A stretch of 64,000 nucleotides of DNA, taken from NCBI GenBank assembly GCA_961205875.1, contig OY540816.1, forward strand, positions 16,254,701 to 16,318,700. Direction: 5' to 3'. Below are positions 13,136-25,314 of the stretch, in pieces. The DNA comes from Sialis fuliginosa. Lineage: Eukaryota; Arthropoda; Insecta; Megaloptera; Sialidae. The stretch's first letter is position 1. Each line of letters begins with the position of its first letter. The notes beneath the pieces were generated by a model. It ran no database searches. It was not told the origin of the DNA and saw only the letters and a program-made list of their open reading frames with translations. The position numbers were made by a program, and so were the translations under genes.

Positions 13136-14785
13136 CTGGTAAAATATGTAATCATAAAATATATATTTAAATTAAAACATGATTTTTGGGAAACATTACT
13201 TGTAAATATTACATTAAAAAAATCATACGAAATTATTTCGAAATCAAAAAATCCCAGATTGTTTTCTCTAGATTTGTGTTATGCTGGATCGCAAAAAAAT
13301 CGAGCAGGCATTTGTAAATTATAATGTCTGTTCGATTTCTACGTTCTTTGTAAGATGAATATATTATTATACTTAATATTTGCGATTGATCGATTGATCC
13401 AGATGCAGCATTAGATGATAAACGAAGTGATTTCACGCATCGAGTAAAATGACATTATAATTCCCTCCGGGAAGCATCTACTGCTATCAACACATCGCTC
13501 AAGTTGAAATAATATTTTATCAAAATTTTCTGGTTTTCCAGATCGTTGGTCACCCTGGGTACAACTATTAACTTCACTTCCTGAAGTACAGCCCCCACTC
13601 ATTTCCCCATCAAAACAAAACCTGGGTGCGCCAATGTTGTGTATGCATGCATATAAATCAACGCATAAATTATAGGTAAACATCTTTGAAAACGACTCTT
13701 TGAAGGTCCAGCAATTTTTTTATCATTATGTACTTTTATATATAATAAGTAACCATCCACAACGCATGAAATACAACTTATTATAATGATAGCCAATAAA
13801 AAGAATCGTCCACATATGTATAACTGTATTAATATTAAATACTAATATCTATCAATTCAAAAATTACATTATATTAAAAATATTTTTTTAATTAATTTGT
13901 ATTCGATATTTTCTTCTGCAACTGATTTTGAGTTTGACTTCTTATAAATAATTTACAAAATTTTGGAATTTGTTAAAACCTGAAAATAAATTTTAACAAT
14001 GCCATTGTTTTATTTTTTAAATACATATTATACCACCGAAGTTTATTTCGGCCCGATTAAAAATTTTGCAATGTTAAGTGACCCGTTACTACATAGGAAT
14101 GAAAACAAGTGTGTTACACCGTGCAAAGACAGCAACTTACATTAAATATCATTTACAGTTTCAATCTTTAGCGCCTTATAATAAGCTTCCATTGGGATGA
14201 TTGATATTAGATTAACATTGGACCAATGCTAATCAAAGATCTTTGACACGCGTGGCATTTATTATTTGTCATATTGAACTTAGGATTTAATAATGCTAAC
14301 TAAAGTAAACAAGAAATAAGAATTTGCATGCGGTTTTTTAAATGTTATGGTACTTCTGATATCTTCATAAAAACAAATATTATTCAAATCGAAGTTCTAC
14401 TATATAATCGTACGTTGGCTATTAACAAAGAACTACTATATGAGTCAAATATAAACAAAACAGAAAAATTGAAGAAAAAAAAATCTGTAAACAATCAGAA
14501 GTAACGTACATAAATTCGAAAGAGAAACATTAAAAATGAATCACAAACTTGTATAAAAATAGTCACTTATAAATAACTAATGTAGTCATTTTAACAGTAC
14601 AATATTTATTGCAATTATTGCATACATATATTAACGTTATATTATATCTACATATAAATAAGGAAAAAACATACAATCTCTTGTAATATTGATATTCTTT
14701 GGTATCTTATGAACACTACTGGTACTAGGTACATATATACTAGAATGTTTGTTAAAGAAATTCTTAAGATTTTTTTATCACTTAC
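13136..14785. other. Gap: probable intron sequence
   Basis: This is downstream, on the minus strand, of the exon at 14786-14831 and may be its intron. At about 13260-13690 there is a more GC-rich block with two overlapping minus-strand open frames. I do not recognise a protein in either, and they may be a decayed repeat or transposon. Confidence 0.35.
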
Positions 14786-14831
14786 CGATTTTGGCATCTT
14801 GTTAGTTGTAATATCACCGATTCAAAAACAC
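14786..14831 (-). CDS. Candidate second exon with start codon (MPKS), 5' partial gene
   Basis: Read on the minus strand, a TTTTACAG acceptor (intron ends at 14832) opens an exon of 46 bases. It has 34 bases of leader, then ATG CCA AAA TCG at 14797-14786, then a strong GTAAGT donor. The coding part ends in phase 0, like the exon at 1332-1352. An untranslated first exon with a GTAAGTATA donor at 15380 and a promoter-like block upstream fit in front of it. No continuation of the frame is visible in the window, so the rest of the gene lies left of 14.78 kb, probably off the edge. The protein is not recognisable from four residues. Confidence 0.5.
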
Positions 14832-15379
14832 CTGTAAAACAAATATGGTGTAACAATTATCTATCCTTGACTATGGATTGAATAGATTCATCAAATATTT
14901 GACATGTAATTAGCGAATATATTATGATACAAAAAATATTGACAGTGTTCATCCAAAAATTCCCTTACTATAAAAGTTATAACAATGAAAATCACATGAT
15001 ATTTGAAAGAAAAAAAACGTTATTAGAATAAAAAACTAATCAAATTAACATTATAATTAAAAGAAGTTGTGTAGCTTAAGCAGAGTTAAGTACACTTGTA
15101 CTAACTTTTTATAAAGTTTCGGATAATACAAATATCTTAAATTAAATCATTCATGTGTTTACGATTATACTTCCTATACTTGTTTCAACATTTTTAAATA
15201 TTTAATACTCATAACTGCACATGCAGGAGTATAATTTCATTTGCACTGTTAACTAGAGTTAACAAGTGTCTTCGAACTGTGCAACTAAGCTTTTCACACC
15301 GGCGTGTCAACGAAGGTCAACTCACGAAATATAACAGTAAATGATTCAAATTAAACTAAAATAGTTTGTATATACTTAC

Positions 15380-15520
15380 CAAATTTATAAAAACTTAAAC
15401 TATTATTAATATAACACACTGCATAAGTGGCACAATCACTGTGAACATATAAAATAACGCACAACTTGCGACACAAGTTAGCGTGACAACTCACAAGTGA
15501 CTCTGGTGTACATTGCTGCC
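15380..15520 (-). other. Candidate untranslated first exon of the MPKS transcript
   Basis: On the minus strand the sequence ending at 15380 is followed by GTAAGTATA, a near-consensus donor. The next good acceptor downstream on that strand is the one at 14832. The exon start is approximate, set by the promoter-like block just upstream. Confidence 0.4.
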
Positions 15521-15525
15521 AACTT

Positions 15526-15565
15526 TACCGGGCGGGGCGGTATCGTCGAGCTCTATCGATAAAAC
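15526..15565 (-). promoter_or_regulatory. Promoter-like block: GC box and DRE (TATCGATA)
   Basis: A GC-rich stretch (CCGGGCGGGGCGG, about 15529-15541) is followed by the palindrome TATCGATA at 15554-15561. In Drosophila this 8-mer is the DRE bound by DREF at housekeeping promoters. It lies about 175 bases upstream of the minus-strand donor at 15380 and is out of character with its AT-rich surroundings. Confidence 0.5.
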
Positions 15566-16695
15566 TTGTTGCGCCATTTTTAAATTTTAATTTAACTATA
15601 ATAACGGATTTTTTTAAATTAACTCAAAACAAAACGATCTAATGAAGTATCTATCAACTATCATTTATTTTTACAGAATACAAAAATTACATTATCACTA
15701 TCCAATATCATATAAGTTATATATTTTAAAATAAACTATAAACAATCTAAATTAAATTTGAATTCATTCATTTAATGTAGTTTTCAAGTCAAATATTATA
15801 TTTATTTTTTAAAGAGATACATTGATAGTCAGATATTTTAAATATGGGGTATACATACAATACATCTTCAATTTATAAAATTCCTTTCATACAGGGGTTA
15901 TTTTAAAAAAAATTTTCAACTGCAAATATGGCAAATACCTTTTCTTTTTATATTTTACTTTCTTTACTTGCAATTTTTCAGCTACACAAATTAGCTTTTA
16001 CAACTGCAGTTTTCATTTTTGGAACTGCAGAAACAAGCTACAACTACACACTAAAAAAAGTGAATAACCCCTGCTGTCATATTTTTTATTTTATTATGAA
16101 CTTGTAACTTGTATAATTCAAATTCTGTGGGTTAAAATAGAGTACAGGAGATATACAATTGAACTTTATATATTTTCATTTATTGCAATATATATATATA
16201 TATTATATGTATAATTATAAAAGTAATTAACTTTATCTTATATACAAATTTGGAATATACACATAAGATGAAGTAAAAATACACAATCTAATAGCTTCTT
16301 GCAGCTATTAGCAAAAATATAAAATATTATTTATCTTACAATATGACCATAAAAATAATTTAATGTATGAAAATCATTACAAAAAAAAACAATTATTTTA
16401 TTCTGATAAATAACACAAATGTTATATATATTACAGTAAACATCTGTTAAAACATGGTTTAATATTTAAGATATTATTTCATTTTAATACATTTACAGAT
16501 ACATTGCATAAACACCCAAATTCTTTAAACGCCCCAATGTTTTAATTTTCTTGAATTATTTCGTAAATAAAAAAGTAATCTTTTTAAAATTTTCCTAATC
16601 ACACGTTTACATTCTGATTATTCCACCCATATAGTACTAAACATGGCAAATATTAATATACTAAAAATTAAATTTCACTAGAATAAAAAACTGTT
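15566..16695. other. Gap: spacer and 3' flank of the ZAD zinc-finger gene
   Basis: AT-rich spacer between the promoter-like block and the stop of the zinc-finger gene. It includes a TA microsatellite at about 16188-16206. The 3' untranslated region of the zinc-finger gene falls in its right part. Confidence 0.5.
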
Positions 16696-18302
16696 TCAAT
16701 TTTGGTGGTTACTTATTTTATGATGCCTACGTAATGAAGACTTATCAGTAAAGGCCTTATCACAATCTCTACATTTAAACATTTTGCCTGTATGTGTAAC
16801 CAAGTGCCTGCTTAGGCCCGATGCATGACAGAATACTTTGGGACATAACGAACATCGGTGGAGTTGGATATCAGCCGGGTTAGGGTTTGTGTGCGAGCGC
16901 ATGTGCACTCGTAAAGGCTCACGTTGAGTGAAGCCTTTAGGGCAGTGGGGACAGTTGAATGGTTTTTGTCCTGTGTGCGTCATAAGATGTCTATAGAGGA
17001 TTTCTTTTTGTGCAAAACATTTCTTACATATTTCACATTGGAATGGTCTTTCGCCTGTATGGATTCTTTCGTGACGAATCAACGCTGATCTGAAAATATG
17101 AATTAAAAATAAAATATATTTTTTCCCCAAAATTAATTCTGTTTCTCAAATATTTCATTTTATTACCTTGTTGGAAACCATTTCTCGCAAATACCGCACG
17201 TAAAACCTCGTTGTTCCATGTGAACAGACATATGTCTACGAAGTTGAATACGCCGTGAAAATGCTTTTGGGCAGTTCTGACATTGGAATACTTTAAGTTC
17301 ATCATCATCTTGATCTTGGTCCATTATAACATTATCTTCTTCAGTTGTTAATTCCATTATTACAACAGACCCATCCTCTGTAGTGACTTGTACTTGTGTG
17401 GGTCTCCCAGGTGCACTATCTAGCCTCATCTGAAGTTGTCCACTCACATTCAAACCAGGCTGTTGAGATAACGTAGCTTTAACAGCATCAGCTATAGCTT
17501 CCAAATCATGTTCCTCGATATTTGTACCTTCACTAATTTCAAAATGATCAGTTATCTGGTCATCAGCAAGTAAAAATAAATTATCATCTTGAATATCAGA
17601 AACTAAATCTTCTGGTTCCAATATTTCACGTTTTAACGTTCCTGTTTTCAAAGTACAAGCATCTTTATTCATTTGTTCTGTTTCTAATGACAAAGTTATA
17701 CTTTCAGGGTCAGGTTCATCCTGAGGATCATTATCTGGCTCAATATAAGCAACTCGAGCACCAACTATATCTTGTTCAGAACTAATTGCATCCGTTTCCA
17801 TTATTTCAATCGTAGTAACCTCATCTCCTTTGCTATCTACGTTTCTATCATCGGCATTTTCAGATTCGCTATTTTCACATTCTATAACTGAAACATCTTC
17901 AAGACTACCGCCTTTTTCTTGTATCAGTTTTATATGCCGACGTAATTTTAAATCTGAATTTTCACATTTCTTTTTGAAAGCATATGATTTATCTAACTGA
18001 TAACGACATGGGTGACATATCATGTTTGGTAATCCATCACCTTCCATAACCTAAACAATAATTTAATTATAAAATAATTATTAAGGACTGTTTATAAGTT
18101 TGCCTTGTTTGAATTTTATCAAAAAAATACTCACTGCAAGTGATACACAAGCCATTATACGTAATGTAAGAGGAACAGGGTCTTCATCATTAAATATGGG
18201 TACTAATTCATCTTCTTTCGCCAAACATAATCGACATAATTCATTTAAATTAATAATTACATCGCTAGAATCGCCTTGCTTTTTTCGGCTGTATGTTTTC
18301 AT
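16696..18302 (-). CDS. ZAD-type C2H2 zinc-finger protein, probable transcription factor
   Basis: Coding exons on the minus strand are 18302-18135, 18050-17167 and 17089-16696. The phases close (0, then 2) to give 481 residues. An N-terminal ZAD domain is seen: the Cys pair in ELCRLCLAKED near residues 22-25, and the second pair in ICHPCRYQL near 66-69, split by the first intron. A long acidic linker follows (about residues 90-330, rich in D and E). Then come six C2H2 fingers, most joined by linkers of the HTGE(R/K)PF type. ZAD domains mediate dimerisation in the arthropod ZAD family; DNA binding by the fingers is inferred, and targets are unknown. I chose the ATG at 18302, preceded by CAACA, because the frame upstream opens only with TTG. 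A GC-rich block at about 18370-18470 is the likely promoter. Orthology to a named gene is not clear. Confidence 0.93.
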
Positions 18303-19724
18303 TGTTGAATGGTAAATAAGGCAAGTTTGATAAATAAGTTTCCTGCTTTCTAACAATTTCTGAATAGTAAAATAACGCGTACTGCTTTATCGTTTATTGA
18401 ACAAAATGACGCCCTGCGCGCGCAGCGACCTGAGTTACCGGACAATTTGAAAATGCGCGGGATTACTAATTAAACTACTAATTATTATTTTAAATTATAT
18501 ATTTATTCATAACAAATATTTATTTTCATATTTTTAATGTGAAATATTGAAATTTCAATATTTTAGGATTATTGTAAAAATAATAAAATACATTTTAATT
18601 AAAATTTATGTTAAATATTGTTTTCCCAGTTTAAAAAAAACATCATATTATTAACCTATTGAACTAATTATACATATTCATTGATAGTAATAGTATAAAC
18701 AATGTAATTGTGACTTGTGTAAAAAAATTTGGGCCCTCAAGGGGTATTTTATTTTTATAATTATAATAAAAACATTATTTGATTATAGTAAGGTAATGGC
18801 GGTAATGATGAAGAATGTGAATTTTAATTTTTAATAAAAAAAATAGTAATAATATTTAAAGAATTTAAACAATAAGAGATTATTATAATTTGATTGTAGA
18901 CTGAAATGCGCAAAGTAATAAAATAATTATAATATAAAGTTTTTACACCAGAACCCCTAGACTGCGCCCTTCGCGGGAGCCGATTTCGCCAACCCCTAGC
19001 TACGCCACTGGGTCCGAGAGTAATCGAGACTAACGATAATGGTCTCGGTGTCAGACCGAAACGAGACTATTATTACTTAATATAAAATCAGAGGCGAGGA
19101 GAACAAGAATGTATAACTTATAGTATATGATTATAGTTAAATTAGTAATAAAAAATCTATTTAAAAATCAGAAAAATTATTTCAGTATTCTTCAAAATGT
19201 GAATCCTTAGCTTATACATTGATTGCCGAATATTATCAATACACATCGTTTGGGCAACGCTGTATCAACAAGTTTGGCGTATCGAAACCGCAATTAATGT
19301 TAATCAATTTCACGTGAGCGAGAAATAACTCTTCTCCGGTGTACGGAAATGGAGCATTTCGATGAAAAAAATCAAAGAATTTCATAGTTGTCGGGAGCGT
19401 ACGCTAATAATAGTCAGACATGCACGCCTACACACCTGTGGCAGATTTGTTGGCAGCCGGGCGGTGCGTCAGGCTCGGTTACATGATTTACCTTGCTTTA
19501 ACATTGTATACCGTGTTTTTTTGCATGTGAATTTTATTAGCTAGCATTATTGAATTATTTATTTACGTGGCCATGACGCAGATTAATTTTAACATTAATA
19601 TGGTGACAAATAAAGTGGAAAAACAGGGGCAGATCAAAGATACAAATGACGGGGCTGTTAAAATAATCATTTTTAAAGAACGTGTGATAATCATTTAAAT
19701 ATGAATGAATATTAATAATAATAT
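18303..19724. other. Gap: promoter of the zinc-finger gene, repeat end, GC-rich island
   Basis: About 18370-18470 is a CpG-containing block and probable promoter of the minus-strand zinc-finger gene. About 18940-19012 carries a MITE-type end (CTACGCCACTGGG). About 19225-19500 is a more GC-rich island with an E-box (CACCTG, about 19431) and no protein I recognise. It may be an enhancer or an unseen first exon of the plus-strand gene downstream. Confidence 0.35.
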
Positions 19725-20165
19725 CTAATGGTGGTATTTTAAAGAATTTGCTCTAGAGCAAAGACTTAGCAAACACTATCTGCGGGGTATTAAATATAAA
19801 TAACGTATTATATATGAATGACGTTGATGCGATAGAAATCAGCGATCTAAAAACAGTGGTGACCATAGACATGGAGAATGGATTGCGCATCTCACTCGAA
19901 AACAGAGCCGTGTCAAGAGAAAGAGATAGAAAATGGTTTGGGATGTCTATTTCATTTTTATTAAAAAAATAAATAGATAATACAAACCTACCGTATCTCT
20001 CTCACTGTTTTGGAGAAATGTTACACTATTATGTTGATACAGAACGCGCGGTCCAGGCTCTATGTCTATGGTGGTGACAATGTACAGCATATAATGCACC
20101 CTAAATTATTACTTACACGTCGCAGATAGTGTTTGAAAAAAAATCTTTATATTACCGGAGATTAG
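19725..20165. mobile_element. 441-bp degenerate fold-back element
   Basis: The left end CTAATGGTGGTATTTTAAAG faces a right end whose reverse complement is CTAATCTCCGGTAATATAAAG. Both then reach CAAACACTATCTGC. The arms stay complementary further in (ACCATAGACATGGAG against CCATAGACATAGAG). The ends resemble those of the element at 5901-7199, suggesting one family. There is no coding capacity. Confidence 0.65.
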
Positions 20166-21130
20166 GAAATGTATTATAGGCATCTATTACGTATTACCAC
20201 ATCCGTCAAAATATAGTGTAAAAATATTAAATCAAGGAATACTATAATAGATTATTGATTTATAAATATATAGGATTTGTCTAAAGTACCCTACATATAT
20301 ATATTGAGGCTCGAGGAAAATATAAAAAAGAGGCCCCATGGAAAAAACACAGTATTTTTTTTTATTATTTAAAAAGTTTACTAACCATTTCTTAGAGCCC
20401 CTTCACATCCCTCAATACCTTTCTCTTTATATATACCACAGGAATCCTAGACAGTTGTCTTATTTATCAATTAAAAAACGCGCCATTATCCTGTCATCGC
20501 AAGGCCCCCAGCTATATAGCGCCTTATACGCCTGTTTATAAGTACCTACATAAGAACTATATGTTTTACAGACTATAATATTTATATGAACAATAAAAAA
20601 CTACTGAACTTATTTCGATGGGATTTTTACTGATATAAGAGACTTCAGGCTTTAGACATAATTTATGCTATAGATATCATCACGCTACTCTGCGTCAAGA
20701 AACTAAGTAGTTACGTAGGAACGAAAAATTAATTTAACTGAACTTTAATTTAAATAACGTGATAAATAAAGGTTCCGTCGTGATGGGGATATAGCGCCTA
20801 CATGGTTAGAACATCCGGTCGTGCCGACATTCATCGATTTCGAAATTAACGAGGGCGAAACTGTAAACAAATAAAAAATCGATGGATTTACATTTTATTC
20901 TTTATTATACGTAAAAAGTCATTTTACAATCAGATGAATATATTTTCAACTTATAGCATCTGATTTAAATCAATCATTGTATCAATACTTCAACATCGAA
21001 GTGAAACATAAAATTATTTACACACACTATTAAAAAATTCATTGTGATTTTCGTACATCTAATTCTGTCGATTCTATCAGAAAAGATAAAATCGTGAACG
21101 CTTCGATAAGAAAAGAGAGGGCACGCATAT
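20166..21130. other. Gap: upstream region of the Zasp-like gene
   Basis: Mostly AT-rich. A GC-richer block at about 20770-20870 could be regulatory, as it lies within 400 bases of the predicted TATA promoter. No exon is supported. Confidence 0.3.
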
Positions 21131-21297
21131 CGGATATAAAATGCGTAAGCAAGTGTTTAAATATTGGCATAGTTTATGTTTGGCATCTCTCTTCCCCACC
21201 CACCACACGTGTGGAAAAAAGCTCGCAGCTTTGTAACATAGATTCTCAGTTATTGACAACAGTCCTACAAGTTCATTGATTCGCTTTAAACGAAAAG
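21131..21297 (+). promoter_or_regulatory. TATA promoter and untranslated first exon of the Zasp-like gene
   Basis: TATAAAA lies at 21135-21141, which would place the start of transcription near 21166-21171. The presumed exon ends at 21297 with AAAG and a GTAAGC donor. The next compatible acceptor is the one in front of the first coding exon (25306). The exon itself is non-coding. Muscle genes often use TATA promoters. The transcript start is predicted, not shown. Confidence 0.5.
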
Positions 21298-22023
21298 GTA
21301 AGCCTTTTGTTTGTTTTCATTAAAAATAATTAACAGATCGATGTAAAATGTTAAAATAATCATATTTCAGTATATATAGTTTGTATTTTCTTAAATTAAT
21401 GCTGCGAGCGATTTTCAGTGGAGTAAAAAATTGGGGGGAAGAGGGATGATAAACTTTTTTCTGAGTTTAGTAATATAGAAGTTTATAACAAATATATTTG
21501 AACATATTTTTTCTGAAACTGTAAATTAACCTTATGTGGGATTAGTTAAATATTTTTTTATGTTTCATGAATTGGCTTAAAATTAAACTAGGTAAAAGTA
21601 TAGTGGCATTAAAAATACAAAATATTAGAAAATGTTCTTATTTTTAACTTACGATTAACAAAAAATATATTATAATGCAAAATTATAAGCTATATACCTA
21701 TTTAATAAAGAGGGACAAGTGAAAAATTAATAATTTTATTCAAGCAAAGTACCTTATTACGGTTCTGCGTATATTATAGTAGATTATTATAGTAGGTGGG
21801 TGGCTAACAATCAGTTTAAGTGTAAAGAGGGAGGATGTAATGATTTATTATTTTTCATTTTATTTTTGTTTGGCAAATTTTATCTTAACTATGATGGACA
21901 GAAGTACGTTAGTTATAAGTGGGGATAAAAATTTAGTACCTGCAAAATTGTAATTTTAAATATTTAGTAAAATTTCTTTAATACTGACATGAGTGATTTC
22001 ATTCTTTAGACTAGAGTCTTGAG

Positions 22024-22232
22024 CAGCGGTTCTTAAACTTATGTAGTCAAGGGACTTCTTATGAACAATTATTTTCCAGGGACCCCCTCTTGACAGAAAA
22101 ATAAAGAATGTTATTAGATACTAATTAATCACTAGTAAATAGAAATGTAAAAGTATAATACTTTAATTTATGCCAAACATATTTCACGGACCCTCAGCAA
22201 AAGTTCCACGGACCCTAATTTAAAAACCACTG
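22024..22232. mobile_element. 209-bp hAT-like MITE
   Basis: The ends are CAGCGGTTCTTAAACTT and the complement of AAATTTAAAAACCACTG-type sequence (AATTTAAAAACCACTG). Flanking 8-mers GTCTTGAG (22016-22023) and GTCGAGAG (22233-22240) agree at six of eight positions. CAGYGGTTCTYAAACT ends with 8-bp duplications are typical of hAT elements. Confidence 0.65.
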
Positions 22233-22378
22233 GTCGAGAGAGTTTCCATTATCCCCCTTCTTAATTCTTTCATGGTAGTAAAGCTTTTTAGCTTTTGATA
22301 AGCAAGCTGTAAAACTTCATACTAAAAATTGTAAATAATGTAGAGTGAGTCTAGACCTTATTGCATGTTTCTCTAAAG

Positions 22379-22763
22379 CAGGGGTGCTCAAACTTGACTG
22401 TTAGTTTAGTTAAAAACTATATTACTTCTAAGATATTGAGTCAGAATTAATTGAATTAAACATATTCATAAAAAATCAACTGTAATTTTTTTTGTTTTCA
22501 TACAATTTTTATTGTTATTTTTAAATGTACGTGATATTTGGTTTTATTCCTATTAGAATGTTATATTTTGTTTTGTGTATTCACCCTGAATTATTCTATT
22601 AATTTTGTTGTAACATATCATTACATTTATATTTCAAAATTATCATAAAACTATTCCCAAATACTAAATCTTGTTAAAAATCTTATCAGCTTTAGAAGGG
22701 TGTACGTACAAGTTCATATTTTGGACAAAAAGGGGCACGGCATGAAAAGTTTGCACACCCCTG
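22379..22763. mobile_element. 385-bp hAT-like MITE
   Basis: The ends are CAGGGGTGCTCAAACTT at the left and AAGTTTGCACACCCCTG at the right (15 of 17 complementary). The 8-bp duplication is CTCTAAAG (22371-22378) and CTCTAGAG (22764-22771), with one mismatch. There is no transposase frame. Confidence 0.8.
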
Positions 22764-25314
22764 CTCTAGAGCAGAATTTCTCAAATAAACAACATGATTT
22801 TTGACAAAAATAAGGAAGATATTACATTCGTAATTAATATAATTTTAGATTTAATGTTTGTAAACATGTCCCTCGAAATCCCCAGTTTGGGAACCACTTT
22901 TCAAAGTACTTTAAACCCAAAAATATTTATAAATGCCCTATTTAGTTGCTCCACTGATTAAATTCTAAGAATGCGTAATTGATTTATTGATACATAAGAA
23001 TGAAATTAGTTTAATTTGAAAAATGATGCATTCACTTCAATTAAGTAGACAAGAACTACTTTTGTTAAGAAAAGAGAATAAATAGTGTTTATATAGGTTG
23101 TAGACAAATTTAATTTTGGAATGTATAAAAAATGTTCTTTCAGACATGTATCTTTCTTTGTCTGGCGATAAAAATAACATTTATTATGAAATATGATCCT
23201 GTAGAATGTTTAAGAAAATGTTACGTTTTATTCTTAGATTTTTGTGAATTAAAATTTAAAACCAATATGAATTATTTTCTTTAGTAGATGGAGATAAAGA
23301 ATATAATTTACATGCAAGGTAGTCTCAATAGCTCCTTGACCAATCAGCGTTTGCGCTGGATTTACGTCACTCAGGGAATATATTCAAATGTTCTAAATGT
23401 ATAATTAGTACAGTAAAATAGTCCTTTATCAACAAAAATTGGTATAGAGATAATTTAGTACCTACACTTTAAGATTCTGATGAGTGTAGTCGAACAAGGG
23501 ATGCAAAGGTAGTTTTGCAGGGGGTGAAAGGGGCGAAACACTGTTTTTACGCGAATAACTTCAAAATGGCAATTGAACTCATTGGTTTCTAAAAGTATAT
23601 TTCTGTACCAATTTTCCGTTTATAAAGGAATTATTTTTCAAAACTTAAAAAAAGAAAAGACATTTGAAAACAATCGGTAATTTTTTTTTGGCCACCCCAA
23701 AAAATCCTGGTTACGCCACTGATACAGCGAAGGGGAAAATGTGTGGTTTGTCTATCTTATTCACTTATACTTTTTTTAGAATAATGATAAAGCATATTTA
23801 CACTGTATACGTATATGTACGCAGAATTGAAAACATTTGATGTTGCAATTTGAAATATGCTCTTTTGAATATTTATACGAGTACGTATTCTTGTCATTAT
23901 GGCTGAGAAGAAATGGCACTCAATATATTTTTAGAGCTGTGACCTAATTGTTGATGTGTTTTTTTGTGAATAATTTGATAATAAACACATTGCGAGTATA
24001 ATGATTAAGCAGGTTATAAAAATATATAAACAATATTTTAAGCTTGTGAATAACAGGAGTATCTGATTTCTTTTTAATTATTAAAGAATTCGTAATTTCG
24101 CGCGATCAGATGTTAAATTGTATTCATACATTATTTCAGAATAGAAGTAGTTAGTTAACAGAAAGAAATTTGTTTTTTTGTAGATGAGCCAAAATGACTA
24201 AATCCACGTTGTTTGTTTATTTTCGAATTTTGTTATCTGAATGCTTGATTTGTGAAGAAACAAAATTGTATTTATTTACACATCAATAAAATTAAAGGAT
24301 AATTTTAAAAAGCAAATTTTTTACAAATTTTCAAACATTTATATCTCAGCGAAAAATGATTGTATTTGCATGATCCAAAGCTCATTCGCAAGCTTGTACA
24401 TTTTTGAATCAAGAGCTCAATAATTTTTATCATCCACTGCAGCTCTGTGGCAAGGATTAAAAACTATCCCTTAATTTTTTATGAACTTTGAAAGCGTAAA
24501 ATTTTTACAATTTTTTTTACGATAATTTTTATTCTCTTTTGAAATTGCGTTTTTTTTTCATCCCCGTACGAAAATAATAGACAAATCACTTTAAGCAGGC
24601 TCAAGGGGGGGGGGAGCTCGGAGCTAAGGGGGGCCTGGCGCATCAAGTCAACAAACTTTTTTCGTCATCAAAAAAAGTCATCAAAGCAGGAGGGGACTTA
24701 CGATAAGATATGGGGGCTATAATTATATGATTATTCCCTGTCTGGCAGAATTAATACCTTGTTCAAAGTTAACAAATTTTATTTAAATACCGGGCAGTAG
24801 TGATTTAAAAAAAAATTTTTTTTTGTTATTATTCAAAGTAAACTAGTCCATTGAAATGCTTGAAAACAACATGTTCTGTTTTCCATTTACAAATTCCGCA
24901 CACAATATTTTCACCACGGTTGTTAGGTTTATTTACAAGATCTATAACGGCGTGCGAAATACGTAGAGAGATAGGTAAAGGTGGATCGGGCAGGAATGCG
25001 AGAGTAGTTCAAAAATAGCACCATCCTGGTATCTAATAGAACACTGGATATACTGCAAACATGTTGTTTACTTTTATACATTTCTAACATAACTGCAAAC
25101 ATAAAACATTTCTTAATTTTGATAAATTTAAACTGTACAGTAGTAGGTATGTATCTAGTAATATATATGTAGTAGTATGTACCTAATTTGTTTTGCAAAT
25201 ATTGCCTAATTAATAAATAATAAATATGACAAATTTCAGATATGTTTAGAATTTTATATTTTTTATATCACCAAGCATTATATTTTATTTGTATTTATTT
25301 TTTCAGGCGGCAAA

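Noticed and set aside
13233-13796. Overlapping minus-strand open frames in a GC-richer block
   Set aside because: Frames overlap in different phases and resemble no family I know; more likely a decayed repeat.
18303-18356. Extended N-terminus of the ZAD zinc-finger protein
   Set aside because: The upstream frame starts with TTG, and the ZAD domain fits directly after the ATG at 18302.
22772-22903. Third hAT-like MITE
   Set aside because: The ends match only loosely and no 8-bp duplication is seen, so it is not listed as a feature.
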